A stretch of DNA of 64,000 nucleotides from Stutzerimonas stutzeri TS44. Its GTDB lineage: Bacteria; Pseudomonadota; Gammaproteobacteria; Pseudomonadales; Pseudomonadaceae. Shown here in pieces: positions 21,372 to 29,371 of this stretch. The stretch lies in assembly GCA_000263395.1 (NCBI GenBank), contig AJXE01000017.1:1-64000 (forward strand). Reading direction: 5' to 3'. Numbering within the stretch: position 1 is the first letter of the stretch; each line of letters opens with the position of its first letter. The notes under the pieces were generated by a model that was not told the DNA's origin, did no database searches, and saw only the letters and a list, made by a program, of their open reading frames with translations. The position numbers and the translations under genes were made by a program.

Positions 21372-22405
21372 CAACGCACCTCGACCGCATGGCGGCGTGC
21401 TTCGACCAGCCGGCCGATCGGCTCCAGCGCCAGGCCCAGCTCGGCGGCAACGGCCAGGAACTCTGCCTCGCCTTCCGGCGCCACGGCCACCAGCAGCCCG
21501 CCGCTGGTCTGCGGATCACAGAGCAGCTGCTTGTGCGCCTCGTCGAGCGCGGCGAGGCGCTCGCCGTAGCTGTCGAAATTGCGCTGGGTGCCACCGGGCA
21601 CGCAGCCCTGTTCGAGGTAGTACTCCACGCCCGGCAGACGCGGCACGCGCGCGTACTCGATCTCGGCCGTCACGCCGCTGCCGTCGGCCATCTCCACCAG
21701 GTGGCCGAGCAGGCCGAAGCCGGTGACATCGGTCATCGCCCGTACGCCTTCGAGCTTGCCGAAGCGGCTGCCGGGAGTGTTGAGTGTGCACATCCAGTCG
21801 CGCGCCAGGCCCACGTCCTCGGCGCGCAGCTTGGCCTTCTTCTCGGCGGTGGTGAGGATGCCGATGCCCAGCGGCTTGGTCAGGTACAGCTGGCAACCGA
21901 CGCTGGCGGTGTCGTTGCGCTTCATCTGGCGCTTGTTCACCAGGCCGGTGACGGCGAGGCCGAAGATCGGCTCGGGCGCGTCGATCGAATGCCCGCCGGC
22001 CAGCGGAATGCCGGCGGCGTCGCACACCGCACGGCCACCGGCGATCACTTCGCGCGCCACTTCCGGCGGCAGCACGTTGACCGGCCAGCCGAGGATGGCG
22101 ATGGCCATCAGCGGGTCGCCGCCCATCGCGTAGATGTCGCTGATCGCGTTGGTCGCGGCGATACGACCGAAATCGAAGGGATCGTCGACGATGGGCATGA
22201 AGAAGTCGGTGGTCGAGACCACGCCACGCTCTTCGTCGATGCCGTACACCGCCGCATCGTCGCGCGAGGCGTTGCCGACCCACAGCCGCGGATCGAGGTT
22301 CTGCGCGCCGCTGCCGGCAAGAATCACGTCCAGCACCCTGGGCGAGATCTTGCAGCCGCAACCGGCGCCGTGGCTGTACTGGGTGAGGCGGATCGGTTCG
22401 CTCAT
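21371..22405 (-). CDS. selD: Selenide, water dikinase (selenophosphate synthetase)
   Basis: 344 residues from the ATG at 22405, with GAGAGAG upstream; an in-frame ATG at 22429 has no RBS. The catalytic loop reads [11 protein letters not shown], so the nucleophile position is Cys, not selenocysteine, and no in-frame TGA occurs there. Conserved AIRS-type ATP-binding stretches include [20 protein letters not shown] and [18 protein letters not shown]. It makes selenophosphate from selenide and ATP for mnmH, immediately downstream. Confidence 0.96.
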   Translation of the reverse strand: MSEPIRLTQYSHGAGCGCKISPRVLDVILAGSGAQNLDPRLWVGNASRDDAAVYGIDEERGVVSTTDFFMPIVDDPFDFGRIAATNAISDIYAMGGDPLMAIAILGWPVNVLPPEVAREVIAGGRAVCDAAGIPLAGGHSIDAPEPIFGLAVTGLVNKRQMKRNDTASVGCQLYLTKPLGIGILTTAEKKAKLRAEDVGLARDWMCTLNTPGSRFGKLEGVRAMTDVTGFGLLGHLVEMADGSGVTAEIEYARVPRLPGVEYYLEQGCVPGGTQRNFDSYGERLAALDEAHKQLLCDPQTSGGLLVAVAPEGEAEFLAVAAELGLALEPIGRLVEARRHAVEVR

Positions 22406-22562
22406 CGGACTCTCTCGTGCTGGCTGCAAACGGGCGGCGATTGTAGCAAACCTGCCAGCGGCGACGGCTGGCGGTTGGCCGGCGGCCTGCTTTGGTCTAG
22501 CGCCCCTTGCGGCCGACCCATGCGCGGCGAGAAGCTAACGACATAGAACGGGGGGAAGCCAC

Positions 22563-23555
22563 ATGAGCAAGAAAGTAGCGCTGGTACTGGGCTCGGGAGG
22601 TGCGCGCGGGTATGCGCACATCGGCGTCATCGATGAAATCCTCGCGCGTGGCTACACCATCGACTGCATCGCCGGCTGCTCGATGGGCGCCGTGGTCGGC
22701 GGCATCTATGCCGCCGGCAAGCTTCGCGAATACCGCGCCTGGATCGAGGGGCTGGATTATCTCGACCTGCTGCGCCTGGTCGATCCGAGCTTCAGTCTGG
22801 GCGCGATTCGCGGCGAGAAGGTCTTCGGCCGGGTGCGCGAAATGCTCGGCGAGGTGAACATCGAGGATCTGCCGATCCCCTTCACGGCGGTGGCCACCGA
22901 CCTCACCAACCAGCAGGAGATCTGGTTCCAGGAGGGCAGCCTGGAGCTGGCGATGCGCGCGTCGGCGGCGATTCCCAGCCTGTTCACGCCGGTGGTGCAG
23001 GACAACCGAGTGCTGGTCGACGGCGGCCTGCTCAATCCGCTGCCGATCGTGCCGGTGGTGTCGAGCCACTGCGATCTGATCGTCGCGGTCAACCTCAACG
23101 CCAACAACCACAAGCAATATTCGCTGCCGGAAATCGAACGGCCGGGACGCTTCGACTCGATGCTGACCTCGATCAGCTCGCACCTCCCGTTCTGGCGCAA
23201 GGAAGGCGGCGACCTCTCGCCGCAGGGCATCGCCGACATCCGTGCCAGCGAGCTGCTGCGCGGCGACCAGCCACCTGCGGCGCCGTCCAGCCAGACCGCG
23301 CCGAAGTCCGCCGCGGGCTCGGCCGTCATCGATGTCGGCGGTCCCGCTTCGCTGCTGGAGCTGATCAACCAGAGCTTCGACGTCATGCAGTCATCCCTGG
23401 CGCAGTACAAGATCGCCGGCTATCCGCCGAACGTACTGGTGAACATTCCCAAGCGCGCCTGCCGCTTCTACGAATTCGACAAGGCGCCGGAGCTGATCGA
23501 GCTGGGCCGCATCGTCGCCCACGACGCCCTGATGCGCTACGAGCAGGAGCTGTAG
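22563..23555 (+). CDS. Patatin-like phospholipase (RssA type)
   Basis: 330 residues. The patatin catalytic dyad is visible: the oxyanion loop GSGGARG (residues 10-16), nucleophile Ser40 in GCSMG and Asp153 in DGGLLNPLP. The Ser/Asp spacing and cytoplasmic N terminus (no signal peptide) match the RssA/YlbK-like group, not the secreted ExoU or PlpD types. The C-terminal 80 residues (from about 240) are poorly conserved and Ala/Pro/Ser-rich before a final helical segment. Likely a cytoplasmic or membrane-peripheral lipid acyl hydrolase. Monocistronic, divergent from selD and convergent with the AI-2E-type gene. Confidence 0.87.
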   Translation: MSKKVALVLGSGGARGYAHIGVIDEILARGYTIDCIAGCSMGAVVGGIYAAGKLREYRAWIEGLDYLDLLRLVDPSFSLGAIRGEKVFGRVREMLGEVNIEDLPIPFTAVATDLTNQQEIWFQEGSLELAMRASAAIPSLFTPVVQDNRVLVDGGLLNPLPIVPVVSSHCDLIVAVNLNANNHKQYSLPEIERPGRFDSMLTSISSHLPFWRKEGGDLSPQGIADIRASELLRGDQPPAAPSSQTAPKSAAGSAVIDVGGPASLLELINQSFDVMQSSLAQYKIAGYPPNVLVNIPKRACRFYEFDKAPELIELGRIVAHDALMRYEQEL

Positions 23556-23574
23556 GGCACCCTGCGCCAGGCCA

Positions 23575-24660
23575 CTAGCACTGCGGCTTGTCGATCGGCT
23601 CGCGGGGGCTGGCCGCCTCGACGGTTGGCGGCACTTCCTTGATCAGCCAGTCGCCCAGCAGGCTGTAGGCCACGGCCAGCAGCGTCGGCCCGAGGAACAA
23701 CCCCATGAAACCGAACGCCAGCACCCCGCCGAACACGCCGAGCAGCACCACCACCAGCGGCAGGTTGCCGCCGCGGCTGATCAGATAGGGTTTGAGGATG
23801 TTGTCCACGCCGCTGATGATGAACATGCCCCAGATACCGAGAAACACCGCCATGCCGTAGTCGCCCTTCCACACCAGCCAGGCGACTGCCGGCCCCCAGA
23901 CCAGCGGCGGCACCATCAGGAAGCTGAAGGCGAAGGTGAGCAGACCGAGCACCAGCGCCGCCGGCACCCCGGCGATGCTGAAGCCGGCATAGGCCAGCAC
24001 CGCCTGCGCCGCGGCGGTGCCGATGACACCGTTGACCACGCGCTGCACCGTGCCGGCGACCAGCTCCAGGTAGTGATCGGCGCGCTCGCCGATCAGCCGG
24101 TCCAGCAGGCTGTGGACGAAGGCCGCCAGGCGCGGCCCGTCGCGATAGAAGAAGAACACCAGCACCAGGCTCAGCGCCAGCTCGAGTATGCCGCCACCGA
24201 TGCGCGCGCTGCGCACCAGCAGCCAGTTGCCGACCTGACCGATGTACGGACGGGCGCTGGCCAGCAGCGCCGTGCCCTGTTCGTGAACCGTGCCCCACAG
24301 CGTGACCAGGCTGTCACCGATCAGCGGCAACTCACCCAGCCACGCCGGCGGCGCCGGCAGGCCGTCGACCTGCAGGTCGTGCAGCAGGGCATTGGCCTCG
24401 CGAATCTGGTCGGCGATGTTGAAGCCGAGCCAGATCAGCGGTACGGCCACCAGCACCATCCAGCAAAAGGCCAGCAGCCCGGCCGCCAGGCTGGCGTTGC
24501 CGTTCAGCTTGCGGGTCAGCAGGCGCATCAACGGCCAGCTGGCGAACGCCAGCACCGCCGCCCAGAACAGCGCCGAAACGAACGGCGCCAGCACCCAGAG
24601 ACAGGCGCCGAGCAGGGCCAGAAGCAGGATCTGCACCAGCAGACGGTCATTGTTGAGCAT
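23575..24660 (-). CDS. AI-2E family transporter (PerM/YdiK-like membrane protein)
   Basis: 361 residues with seven or eight membrane helices: a tight pair near residues 8-45 (LLVQILLLALLGACLWVLAPFV onward), one near 62-80, then a soluble stretch of about 70 residues, a helix near 155-175 and four in the C-terminal half (about 215-330) with the typical VVLLGVFGGVLAFGFMGLFLGP motif. This is the UPF0118/AI-2E_transport architecture. Members export diverse compounds or act as Na+/H+ antiporters, so autoinducer-2 transport should not be assumed. It lies head-to-head with sdaA across 293 bp. Confidence 0.88.
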   Translation of the reverse strand: MLNNDRLLVQILLLALLGACLWVLAPFVSALFWAAVLAFASWPLMRLLTRKLNGNASLAAGLLAFCWMVLVAVPLIWLGFNIADQIREANALLHDLQVDGLPAPPAWLGELPLIGDSLVTLWGTVHEQGTALLASARPYIGQVGNWLLVRSARIGGGILELALSLVLVFFFYRDGPRLAAFVHSLLDRLIGERADHYLELVAGTVQRVVNGVIGTAAAQAVLAYAGFSIAGVPAALVLGLLTFAFSFLMVPPLVWGPAVAWLVWKGDYGMAVFLGIWGMFIISGVDNILKPYLISRGGNLPLVVVLLGVFGGVLAFGFMGLFLGPTLLAVAYSLLGDWLIKEVPPTVEAASPREPIDKPQC

Positions 24661-24953
24661 TGCGCAGTGAACCTATGTAGAGGGCGATGAGCGGTGCGCC
24701 CGGCTGGTCGGCCAGCCGGGATGCGCCAAGCATGCCGGATTTTCATCCGCCCGGCCTGTTTCCCGCGCGCCAGCCGCCTTCGCTCCGCTGCCGGCGAACG
24801 GTCGGAAAGGCCGCAGAGCCTGCTGCGCCGCAGTCTCCCACGATCGGCGACTCTGGACATCTTTACGTCGAGCCTGGACAGTTTTGCGCCGTGGCGATCC
24901 GTGACAATCGGCCGCACAGCGCCCTGCGCGTATCGAAAAAAGGGAGCCACAGC
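24661..24953. other. Divergent promoter region between the AI-2E-type gene and sdaA
   Basis: 293 bp with no gene. It contains a perfect 9-bp inverted repeat, CCCGGCTGG at 24699-24707 and CCAGCCGGG at 24712-24720. The sdaA RBS is AGGGAG at 24941-24946. I see no confident sigma-70 elements. Confidence 0.5.
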
Positions 24954-26330
24954 ATGGCCTTAAGCGTATTCGACCTCTTCAAAATCGGTATCGGCCCATC
25001 GAGCTCGCACACCGTGGGACCGATGCGCGCCGCGGCGCTGTTCGTCGAAGCCCTGCGCGAGCGCGACCTGCTCTCCGGCGTGCGGCGTATCGAGGCGCGC
25101 CTGTATGGCTCGCTGGCGGCCACCGGGGTCGGCCACGGCAGCGACCGCGCGGTGATCATGGGGCTGATGGGCGAATGGCCGGAGAGCATCGATCCCGCGC
25201 AGATCGCTCCACGCATGGCCAGGCTGCGCGAATGCAACGAGCTGCTGCTCGACAATCAGTTGCCGATCGCCTTCGACTGGCGCCGCGACATGCGCCTGCT
25301 CGACGACAACCTGCCCTACCACCCCAACGCCATGACCCTGCTGGCCGAGGGTGACGCCGGCGCGCTGTTCGAGGAAACCTACTACTCCATCGGCGGCGGC
25401 TTCGTCGTCGACGCCGCGCAGGCGGCCAGCGGTCGCCTGGACCAGGACCAGACGGAACTGCCCTACGACTTCAACAGCGCGGCTGAGATGCTGCGCCAGT
25501 GCGCCCGGCACGGGCTGCGCGTGTCGCAGCTGATGATGGAGAACGAAAAGGTCTGGCGCAGCGAGGCAGAGATTCGTAGCGGCCTGCTGCAGCTCTGGCG
25601 CACCATGCAGGAGTGCATCGCCAACGGCCTGCGCGAAGAGGGCATCCTGCCCGGCGGGCTGGACGTGCGCCGCCGCGCCGCCAGACTGCATCGCAGCCTG
25701 CAGGAGCTGGGCAAGCCGAACGTGATCCAGAGCACCATCAGTGCAATGGAGTGGGTCAACCTCTACGCCCTGGCGGTCAACGAGGAAAACGCCGCCGGCG
25801 GACGCATGGTGACCGCCCCCACCAACGGCGCGGCCGGCATCATCCCGGCGGTGCTGCACTACTACATGCGCTTCAACCCGGACGCCCGCGACGAGGACGT
25901 CGTCGACTTCCTGCTCGCCGCCGCCGCCGTGGGCATCCTGTGCAAGAAGAACGCCTCGATCTCCGGCGCCGAGGTCGGCTGCCAGGGCGAGGTGGGTTCG
26001 GCCTGCGCGATGGCCGCCGCGGGCCTGGCCGAAGTCCTCGGCGCGACGCCCGAGCAGCTGGAGAATGCCGCGGAAATCGGCCTGGAACACAACCTGGGCC
26101 TGACCTGCGACCCGGTCGGCGGGCTGGTGCAGGTGCCGTGCATCGAACGCAACGCCATCGCGGCGGTGAAGGCGATCAACGCCACCCAGATGGCCCTGCG
26201 CGGCGATGGCCAGCACCATATCTCGCTCGATCGCGTGATCCGCACCATGCGCGACACCGGTGCCGACATGCATGACAAGTACAAGGAAACCTCGCGCGGT
26301 GGCCTCGCCGTGAGCGGCATCGAATGCTGA
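24954..26330 (+). CDS. sdaA: L-serine ammonia-lyase (iron-sulphur L-serine dehydratase)
   Basis: 458 residues from the ATG at 24954 ([20 protein letters not shown]); a much longer upstream reading from 24687 is spurious. The N-terminal beta domain has the SSSHTVGPM motif, and the C-terminal alpha domain has the cysteines for the [4Fe-4S] cluster in [24 protein letters not shown] and VQVPCIERN. Single-chain type as in E. coli SdaA/SdaB. It converts L-serine to pyruvate and ammonia. In P. aeruginosa a homologue (called sdaB) sits in the choline/glycine betaine/sarcosine catabolic region. Here it lies 3 kb from the creatinase gene and is a natural last step of that pathway. Confidence 0.95.
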   Translation: MALSVFDLFKIGIGPSSSHTVGPMRAAALFVEALRERDLLSGVRRIEARLYGSLAATGVGHGSDRAVIMGLMGEWPESIDPAQIAPRMARLRECNELLLDNQLPIAFDWRRDMRLLDDNLPYHPNAMTLLAEGDAGALFEETYYSIGGGFVVDAAQAASGRLDQDQTELPYDFNSAAEMLRQCARHGLRVSQLMMENEKVWRSEAEIRSGLLQLWRTMQECIANGLREEGILPGGLDVRRRAARLHRSLQELGKPNVIQSTISAMEWVNLYALAVNEENAAGGRMVTAPTNGAAGIIPAVLHYYMRFNPDARDEDVVDFLLAAAAVGILCKKNASISGAEVGCQGEVGSACAMAAAGLAEVLGATPEQLENAAEIGLEHNLGLTCDPVGGLVQVPCIERNAIAAVKAINATQMALRGDGQHHISLDRVIRTMRDTGADMHDKYKETSRGGLAVSGIEC

Positions 26331-26366
26331 CGCTGCCAACCGTCGGCCTTGCTGAGGAGTGCCAGG

Positions 26367-26786
26367 ATGACTCGTTTCGAGAAGATGAGCGGCGCTAGCG
26401 GCGGACCTGTCGCTGGCGTCCCGAGCGGGCGGCCGCGTAGCCAGGAAGAGGTCAGTCCCAGGCTGCACGAAGCCGTCGACCTGATGGAAGCGAACCTGCA
26501 GGCGCCGCTGCGGCTCGTCGACCTGGCCGACCAGATCGGCCTGTCGCGCCGCCAGCTGGAGCGGCTGTTCGAACGCCACCTGAGCTGTCCGCCGGCGCGC
26601 TATTACCTGCGTCTGCGCCTGCTACGGGCCCGCCAGCTGTTACGCCGGACTCGCCTGCCCGTCACCTCGGTGGCCACCGGCTGTGGTTTCCGTTCGGCGC
26701 AGAGTTTTTCGCGCAGCTATCGAGAACACTTCGGCATCGCGCCGGGCGGCGAACGCATGGCACGCCCGCTGGCCACGCCGCCCTGA
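26367..26786 (+). CDS. Stand-alone AraC-type DNA-binding domain, sensor domain missing
   Basis: 139 residues from the ATG at 26367 with GAGGAG upstream. After an unstructured first 30 residues the whole protein is the double helix-turn-helix of AraC regulators (LADQIGLSRRQLERLFERHL and SVATGCGFRSAQSFSRSYRE). It closely resembles the C-terminal domain of the GATase1-AraC regulator at 33244-34245 (shared EANL, RQLERLF, YYLRLRL/YYLELRL, ACGF-type motifs), but the GATase1 sensor domain is absent. It follows sdaA by 36 bp and ends at a strong terminator, so it is probably co-transcribed with sdaA. It could be a degenerate regulator, a competitor for operator sites or a real small activator. Confidence 0.8.
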   Translation: MTRFEKMSGASGGPVAGVPSGRPRSQEEVSPRLHEAVDLMEANLQAPLRLVDLADQIGLSRRQLERLFERHLSCPPARYYLRLRLLRARQLLRRTRLPVTSVATGCGFRSAQSFSRSYREHFGIAPGGERMARPLATPP

Positions 26787-26814
26787 AGCCCCCTCACCCT
26801 GATTCTGTCGGCTT

Positions 26815-26852
26815 GAGCCCGATCGTGCAGCAGCACATCGGGCTCTTTTTTT
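26815..26852 (+). terminator. Intrinsic terminator of the sdaA-AraC unit
   Basis: GAGCCCGAT (26815-26823) pairs with ATCGGGCTC (26837-26845); the apical part also pairs (GTGC with GCAC). Seven T residues follow at 26846-26852. A textbook Rho-independent terminator. Confidence 0.93.
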
Positions 26853-27690
26853 GGCTCTTCACCGCTCACGGGGGACATGGTTGTTTTGAGACTGGACTGG
26901 CAGGATTTTTTTGGAGGGGGGTGCTGGTGGTTCTGGTTTCGCCCCCCGGCCGAGTAATTTGACTCGCTTCGCGCGCCCTTCGGGCCAGCCTTCGGCTGTT
27001 ACTCCGCTACGCTGCGTTTCTCGTTGCTTGCAGAGAAAACAACCAAAGAGAAAGCGCGCCCGACATCCAAGTCTGACCTGCGGCCAGACTTCCCTTGCTC
27101 CAGCGCCGCTCCGCGGGGCACGTCACGAAATGCGACGCCTCTACTCAGCCTCCTGACGGGGAGTTGGGTCCGAGTCGCCAGGAAGATCGAGAAGCTGGCT
27201 TTGCTGCGCTTTGGCTTTTCCAGCACGGCCTGCCAGGCAGCACCAACCGCCCCTTTCAGGAGGGTGAGCGCAATCGCTGCGCAGAGGGGCGAGCCGCATG
27301 GATGCGGTGAGAGTCGTAAAGGGCCAGGGATGGCCCTTGTACGACGACCCTCGGAGCAGCGATGGAGCGAGCGAACCCTGCGCGCAGCGCAGGGCCGGAT
27401 GCAGGAGCAAGCGTTTTTGCTTACTTTTTTCGCGACTGAAAAAAGTGAGTCGCCCAGCAGGGCGAAACCAGCCGCTCAAGCAACTCACAACTTGCCACTC
27501 GCCACTCGCCACTCGCCACTCGCCATGAGAGCAAAACCTTCAGTCACCCCTCCCCAAAAAAACCACCAGCCCAAGCCCAATCCCACCTCCCCGACAAAGC
27601 ACGCTGAGCTTTTCCCACCCACACCCCGATAGCACTTTGACAACAGAGCGGTTCTGGCCAATTCCAGGTCGCAAACACACAAAAAGTGTG
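26853..27690. repeat. Gene-free, hairpin-rich intergenic repeat region
   Basis: About 840 bp with no credible gene; the open frames here have no RBS and no family resemblance. It contains a row of stem-loops: GCGCA/TGCGC (27268-27282), CCGCA/TGCGG (27294-27307), AAGGGCCA/TGGCCCTT nested within GTCGT/ACGAC (27313-27345), CCCTGCGC/GCGCAGGG (27376-27394) and ACTTTTTT/AAAAAAGT (27423-27446). It also holds TTCG-loop mini-hairpins near 26978-26998 and four tandem GCCACTC units at 27494-27521. Very similar text recurs between genes in pseudomonad genomes in my memory, suggesting a multi-copy non-coding family; I cannot confirm copy number here. Confidence 0.6.
27494..27521 (+). repeat. Tandem repeat of GCCACTC, four units
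   Basis: Four exact head-to-tail copies of the heptamer GCCACTC, followed by GCC of a fifth. It lies at the end of the hairpin-rich region, 250 bp before creatinase. A heptamer array of this kind is a likely site of length variation between strains. Confidence 0.85.
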
Positions 27691-27773
27691 AGGTGGCTTC
27701 TGTTGCAATCCTGTTCAACGACCCGCCAGTCGGCCGGTCGCAACAACGGCAAATACAACAAGGATTCAACGCC

Positions 27774-28985
27774 ATGCAGATGCCCAAAACGCTCCGGATC
27801 CAGAACGGCCAGAAAGTGAAGTCAACCTTCTCCGCCGAGGAATACGCCAACCGCCAGGCCAAGCTGCGCGCCCATCTGGCGGCAGAGAACATCGACGCGG
27901 CGGTCTTCACCTCGTACCACAACATCAACTACTACAGCGACTTCCTCTACTGCTCGTTCGGCCGCCCCTACGCTCTGGTGGTGACCCAGGATGACGTGGT
28001 GAGCATCAGCGCCAACATCGACGGCGGTCAGCCGTGGCGCCGCACCCAGGGCACCAACAACATCGTCTACACCGACTGGCAGCGCGACAACTACTTCGTC
28101 GCCATCCAGCAGGCGCTGCCCAAGGCCCGCCGCATCGGCATCGAGTTCGACCACCTGAACCTGCAGAACCGCGACAAGCTGGCCGCCCGCTATCCGGACG
28201 CCGAGCTGGTCGACGTCGCCGCCCCGTGCATGCGCATGCGCATGATCAAGTCCGCCGAAGAGCACGTGATGATCCGCCACGGCGCGCGCATCGCCGACAT
28301 CGGCGGCGCGGCAGTGGTCGAGGCGCTGCGCGACCAGGTGCCGGAGTACGAGGTGGCCCTGCACGCCACCCAGGCTATGGTCCGCGCCATCGCCAACACC
28401 TTCGAGGACGTCGAGCTGATGGACACCTGGACCTGGTTCCAGTCCGGCATCAACACCGACGGCGCGCACAACCCGGTCACCACCCGCAAGGTGAACAAGG
28501 GCGACATCCTCAGCCTGAACTGCTTCCCGATGATCGCCGGCTACTACACCGCGCTGGAACGCACCCTGTTCCTCGACCACTGCTCCGACGACCACCTGCG
28601 CCTGTGGCAGGTCAACGTCGAGGTGCACGAGGCCGGCCTGAAGCTGATCAAGCCGGGCGCACGCTGCAGCGACATCGCCAAGGAACTCAACGAGATCTTC
28701 CTCCGCCACGATCTGCTGCAGTACCGCACCTTCGGCTACGGCCACTCCTTCGGCACCCTCAGCCACTACTACGGTCGCGAAGCTGGCCTGGAATTGCGCG
28801 AGGACATCGACACCGTACTGGAGCCCGGCATGGTGGTGTCCATCGAGCCGATGATCATGCTGCCCGAAGGCATGCCGGGTGCTGGCGGCTACCGCGAGCA
28901 TGACATCCTGATCGTCAACGAGAACGGCGCCGAGAACATCACCAAGTTCCCCTACGGCCCCGAGAAAAACATCATCCGCAAGTAA
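27774..28985 (+). CDS. creA: Creatinase (creatine amidinohydrolase)
   Basis: 403 residues from the ATG at 27774 (MQMPKTLRIQNG), exactly the length and N terminus of the P. putida enzyme, to which the sequence is nearly identical along its whole length as I remember it. The N-terminal domain (about 1-160) precedes a pita-bread domain related to methionine aminopeptidase but without metal ligands; the catalytic His of the family is in NTDGAHNPVTTRK (about residue 232). It hydrolyses creatine to sarcosine and urea in the cytosol as a dimer. RBS AAGGA lies 9 bases upstream. It is followed by a strong hairpin and a MITE relative, so it is probably a single-gene transcript under a sarcosine/creatine-responsive regulator. 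Confidence 0.97.
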   Translation: MQMPKTLRIQNGQKVKSTFSAEEYANRQAKLRAHLAAENIDAAVFTSYHNINYYSDFLYCSFGRPYALVVTQDDVVSISANIDGGQPWRRTQGTNNIVYTDWQRDNYFVAIQQALPKARRIGIEFDHLNLQNRDKLAARYPDAELVDVAAPCMRMRMIKSAEEHVMIRHGARIADIGGAAVVEALRDQVPEYEVALHATQAMVRAIANTFEDVELMDTWTWFQSGINTDGAHNPVTTRKVNKGDILSLNCFPMIAGYYTALERTLFLDHCSDDHLRLWQVNVEVHEAGLKLIKPGARCSDIAKELNEIFLRHDLLQYRTFGYGHSFGTLSHYYGREAGLELREDIDTVLEPGMVVSIEPMIMLPEGMPGAGGYREHDILIVNENGAENITKFPYGPEKNIIRK

Positions 28986-28994
28986 CCCGCAAAA

Positions 28995-29029
28995 GCGGCT
29001 GGCGCCAGGTTCGACCTGGCGCCAGCCGC
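28995..29029. terminator. Long hairpin after creatinase
   Basis: GCGGCTGGCGCCAGGT (28995-29010) and its exact complement at 29014-29029 form a 16-bp stem with a 3-base loop, 9 bases past the creatinase stop. No T-run follows on the + strand, but AAAA precedes it, so it would be a canonical terminator only for leftward transcription. It likely still protects or ends the creatinase mRNA. Confidence 0.65.
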
Positions 29030-29100
29030 CAGCAGGTTGTTGAAAAACGCAGGCGAGCAGCCAACGCAAGGCTACGCAGGCGGTTTTCAACAGTCTGTTA
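29030..29100. mobile_element. Internally deleted relative of the 146-bp MITE
   Basis: The left end AGCAGGTTGTTGAAAAACG and the right end (GGCTACGCAGGC then GGTTTTCAACAGTCTGTTA) match the ends of the element at 8098-8243, including the GGCTACGCAGG motif, but the central 70-80 bp are absent. Length is about 71 bp. Confidence 0.75.
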
Positions 29101-29250
29101 GGCAAACCCGAACCAGCAAGAGGATACGAAACGACACTTGACGGCGATCACCAGGGCCAGCCCCGGCGATCTTTGCAACACATGAACTACCAACTGCCGA
29201 ACAATTCATTACAAAAACAGAGGTGCAGGCGATGGTCAGGTTAATCTGCA

Positions 29251-29273
29251 GCACTCTGCGTCATGCAGAGTGC
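29251..29273. promoter_or_regulatory. Perfect inverted repeat upstream of the MFS gene, possible operator
   Basis: GCACTCTGC (29251-29259) and GCAGAGTGC (29265-29273) are separated by 5 bases. Its position about 100 bp before the transporter start and the 23-bp size fit a dimer-binding site; a short hairpin in a leader RNA is the alternative. Confidence 0.4.
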
Positions 29274-29371
29274 CACGCGACATGTGCAGTGCACGAACGG
29301 AGTGACCGGAAGTGGTTATCCGCCGAGACGACAGGGATCGAAATGGGCCAGCCGCCCCACGGAGGCGCCCG

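Larger units (their letters stand above)
28986..29371. other. Gene-free region between creatinase and the MFS gene
   Basis: 386 bp. It contains, in order, a 16-bp perfect hairpin (28995-29029), a short MITE relative (29030-29100) and a perfect 9-bp inverted repeat (29251-29273) about 100 bp before the transporter start. The RBS GGAGG of the next gene is at 29361-29365. No open frame here is convincing. Confidence 0.6.

Noticed and set aside
27494-27521. Possible CRISPR-like array
   Set aside because: The units are 7-bp head-to-tail repeats without spacers, and no cas genes are present.
27024-27632. Several open frames up to 202 codons in the region before creatinase
   Set aside because: No RBS, low-complexity translations, and they overlap a chain of hairpins; the region is better read as a non-coding repeat.
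27693-27773. Longer creatinase reading starting 27 codons upstream
   Set aside because: The added residues do not occur in known creatinases, and the ATG at 27774 has an RBS and gives the standard 403-residue enzyme.
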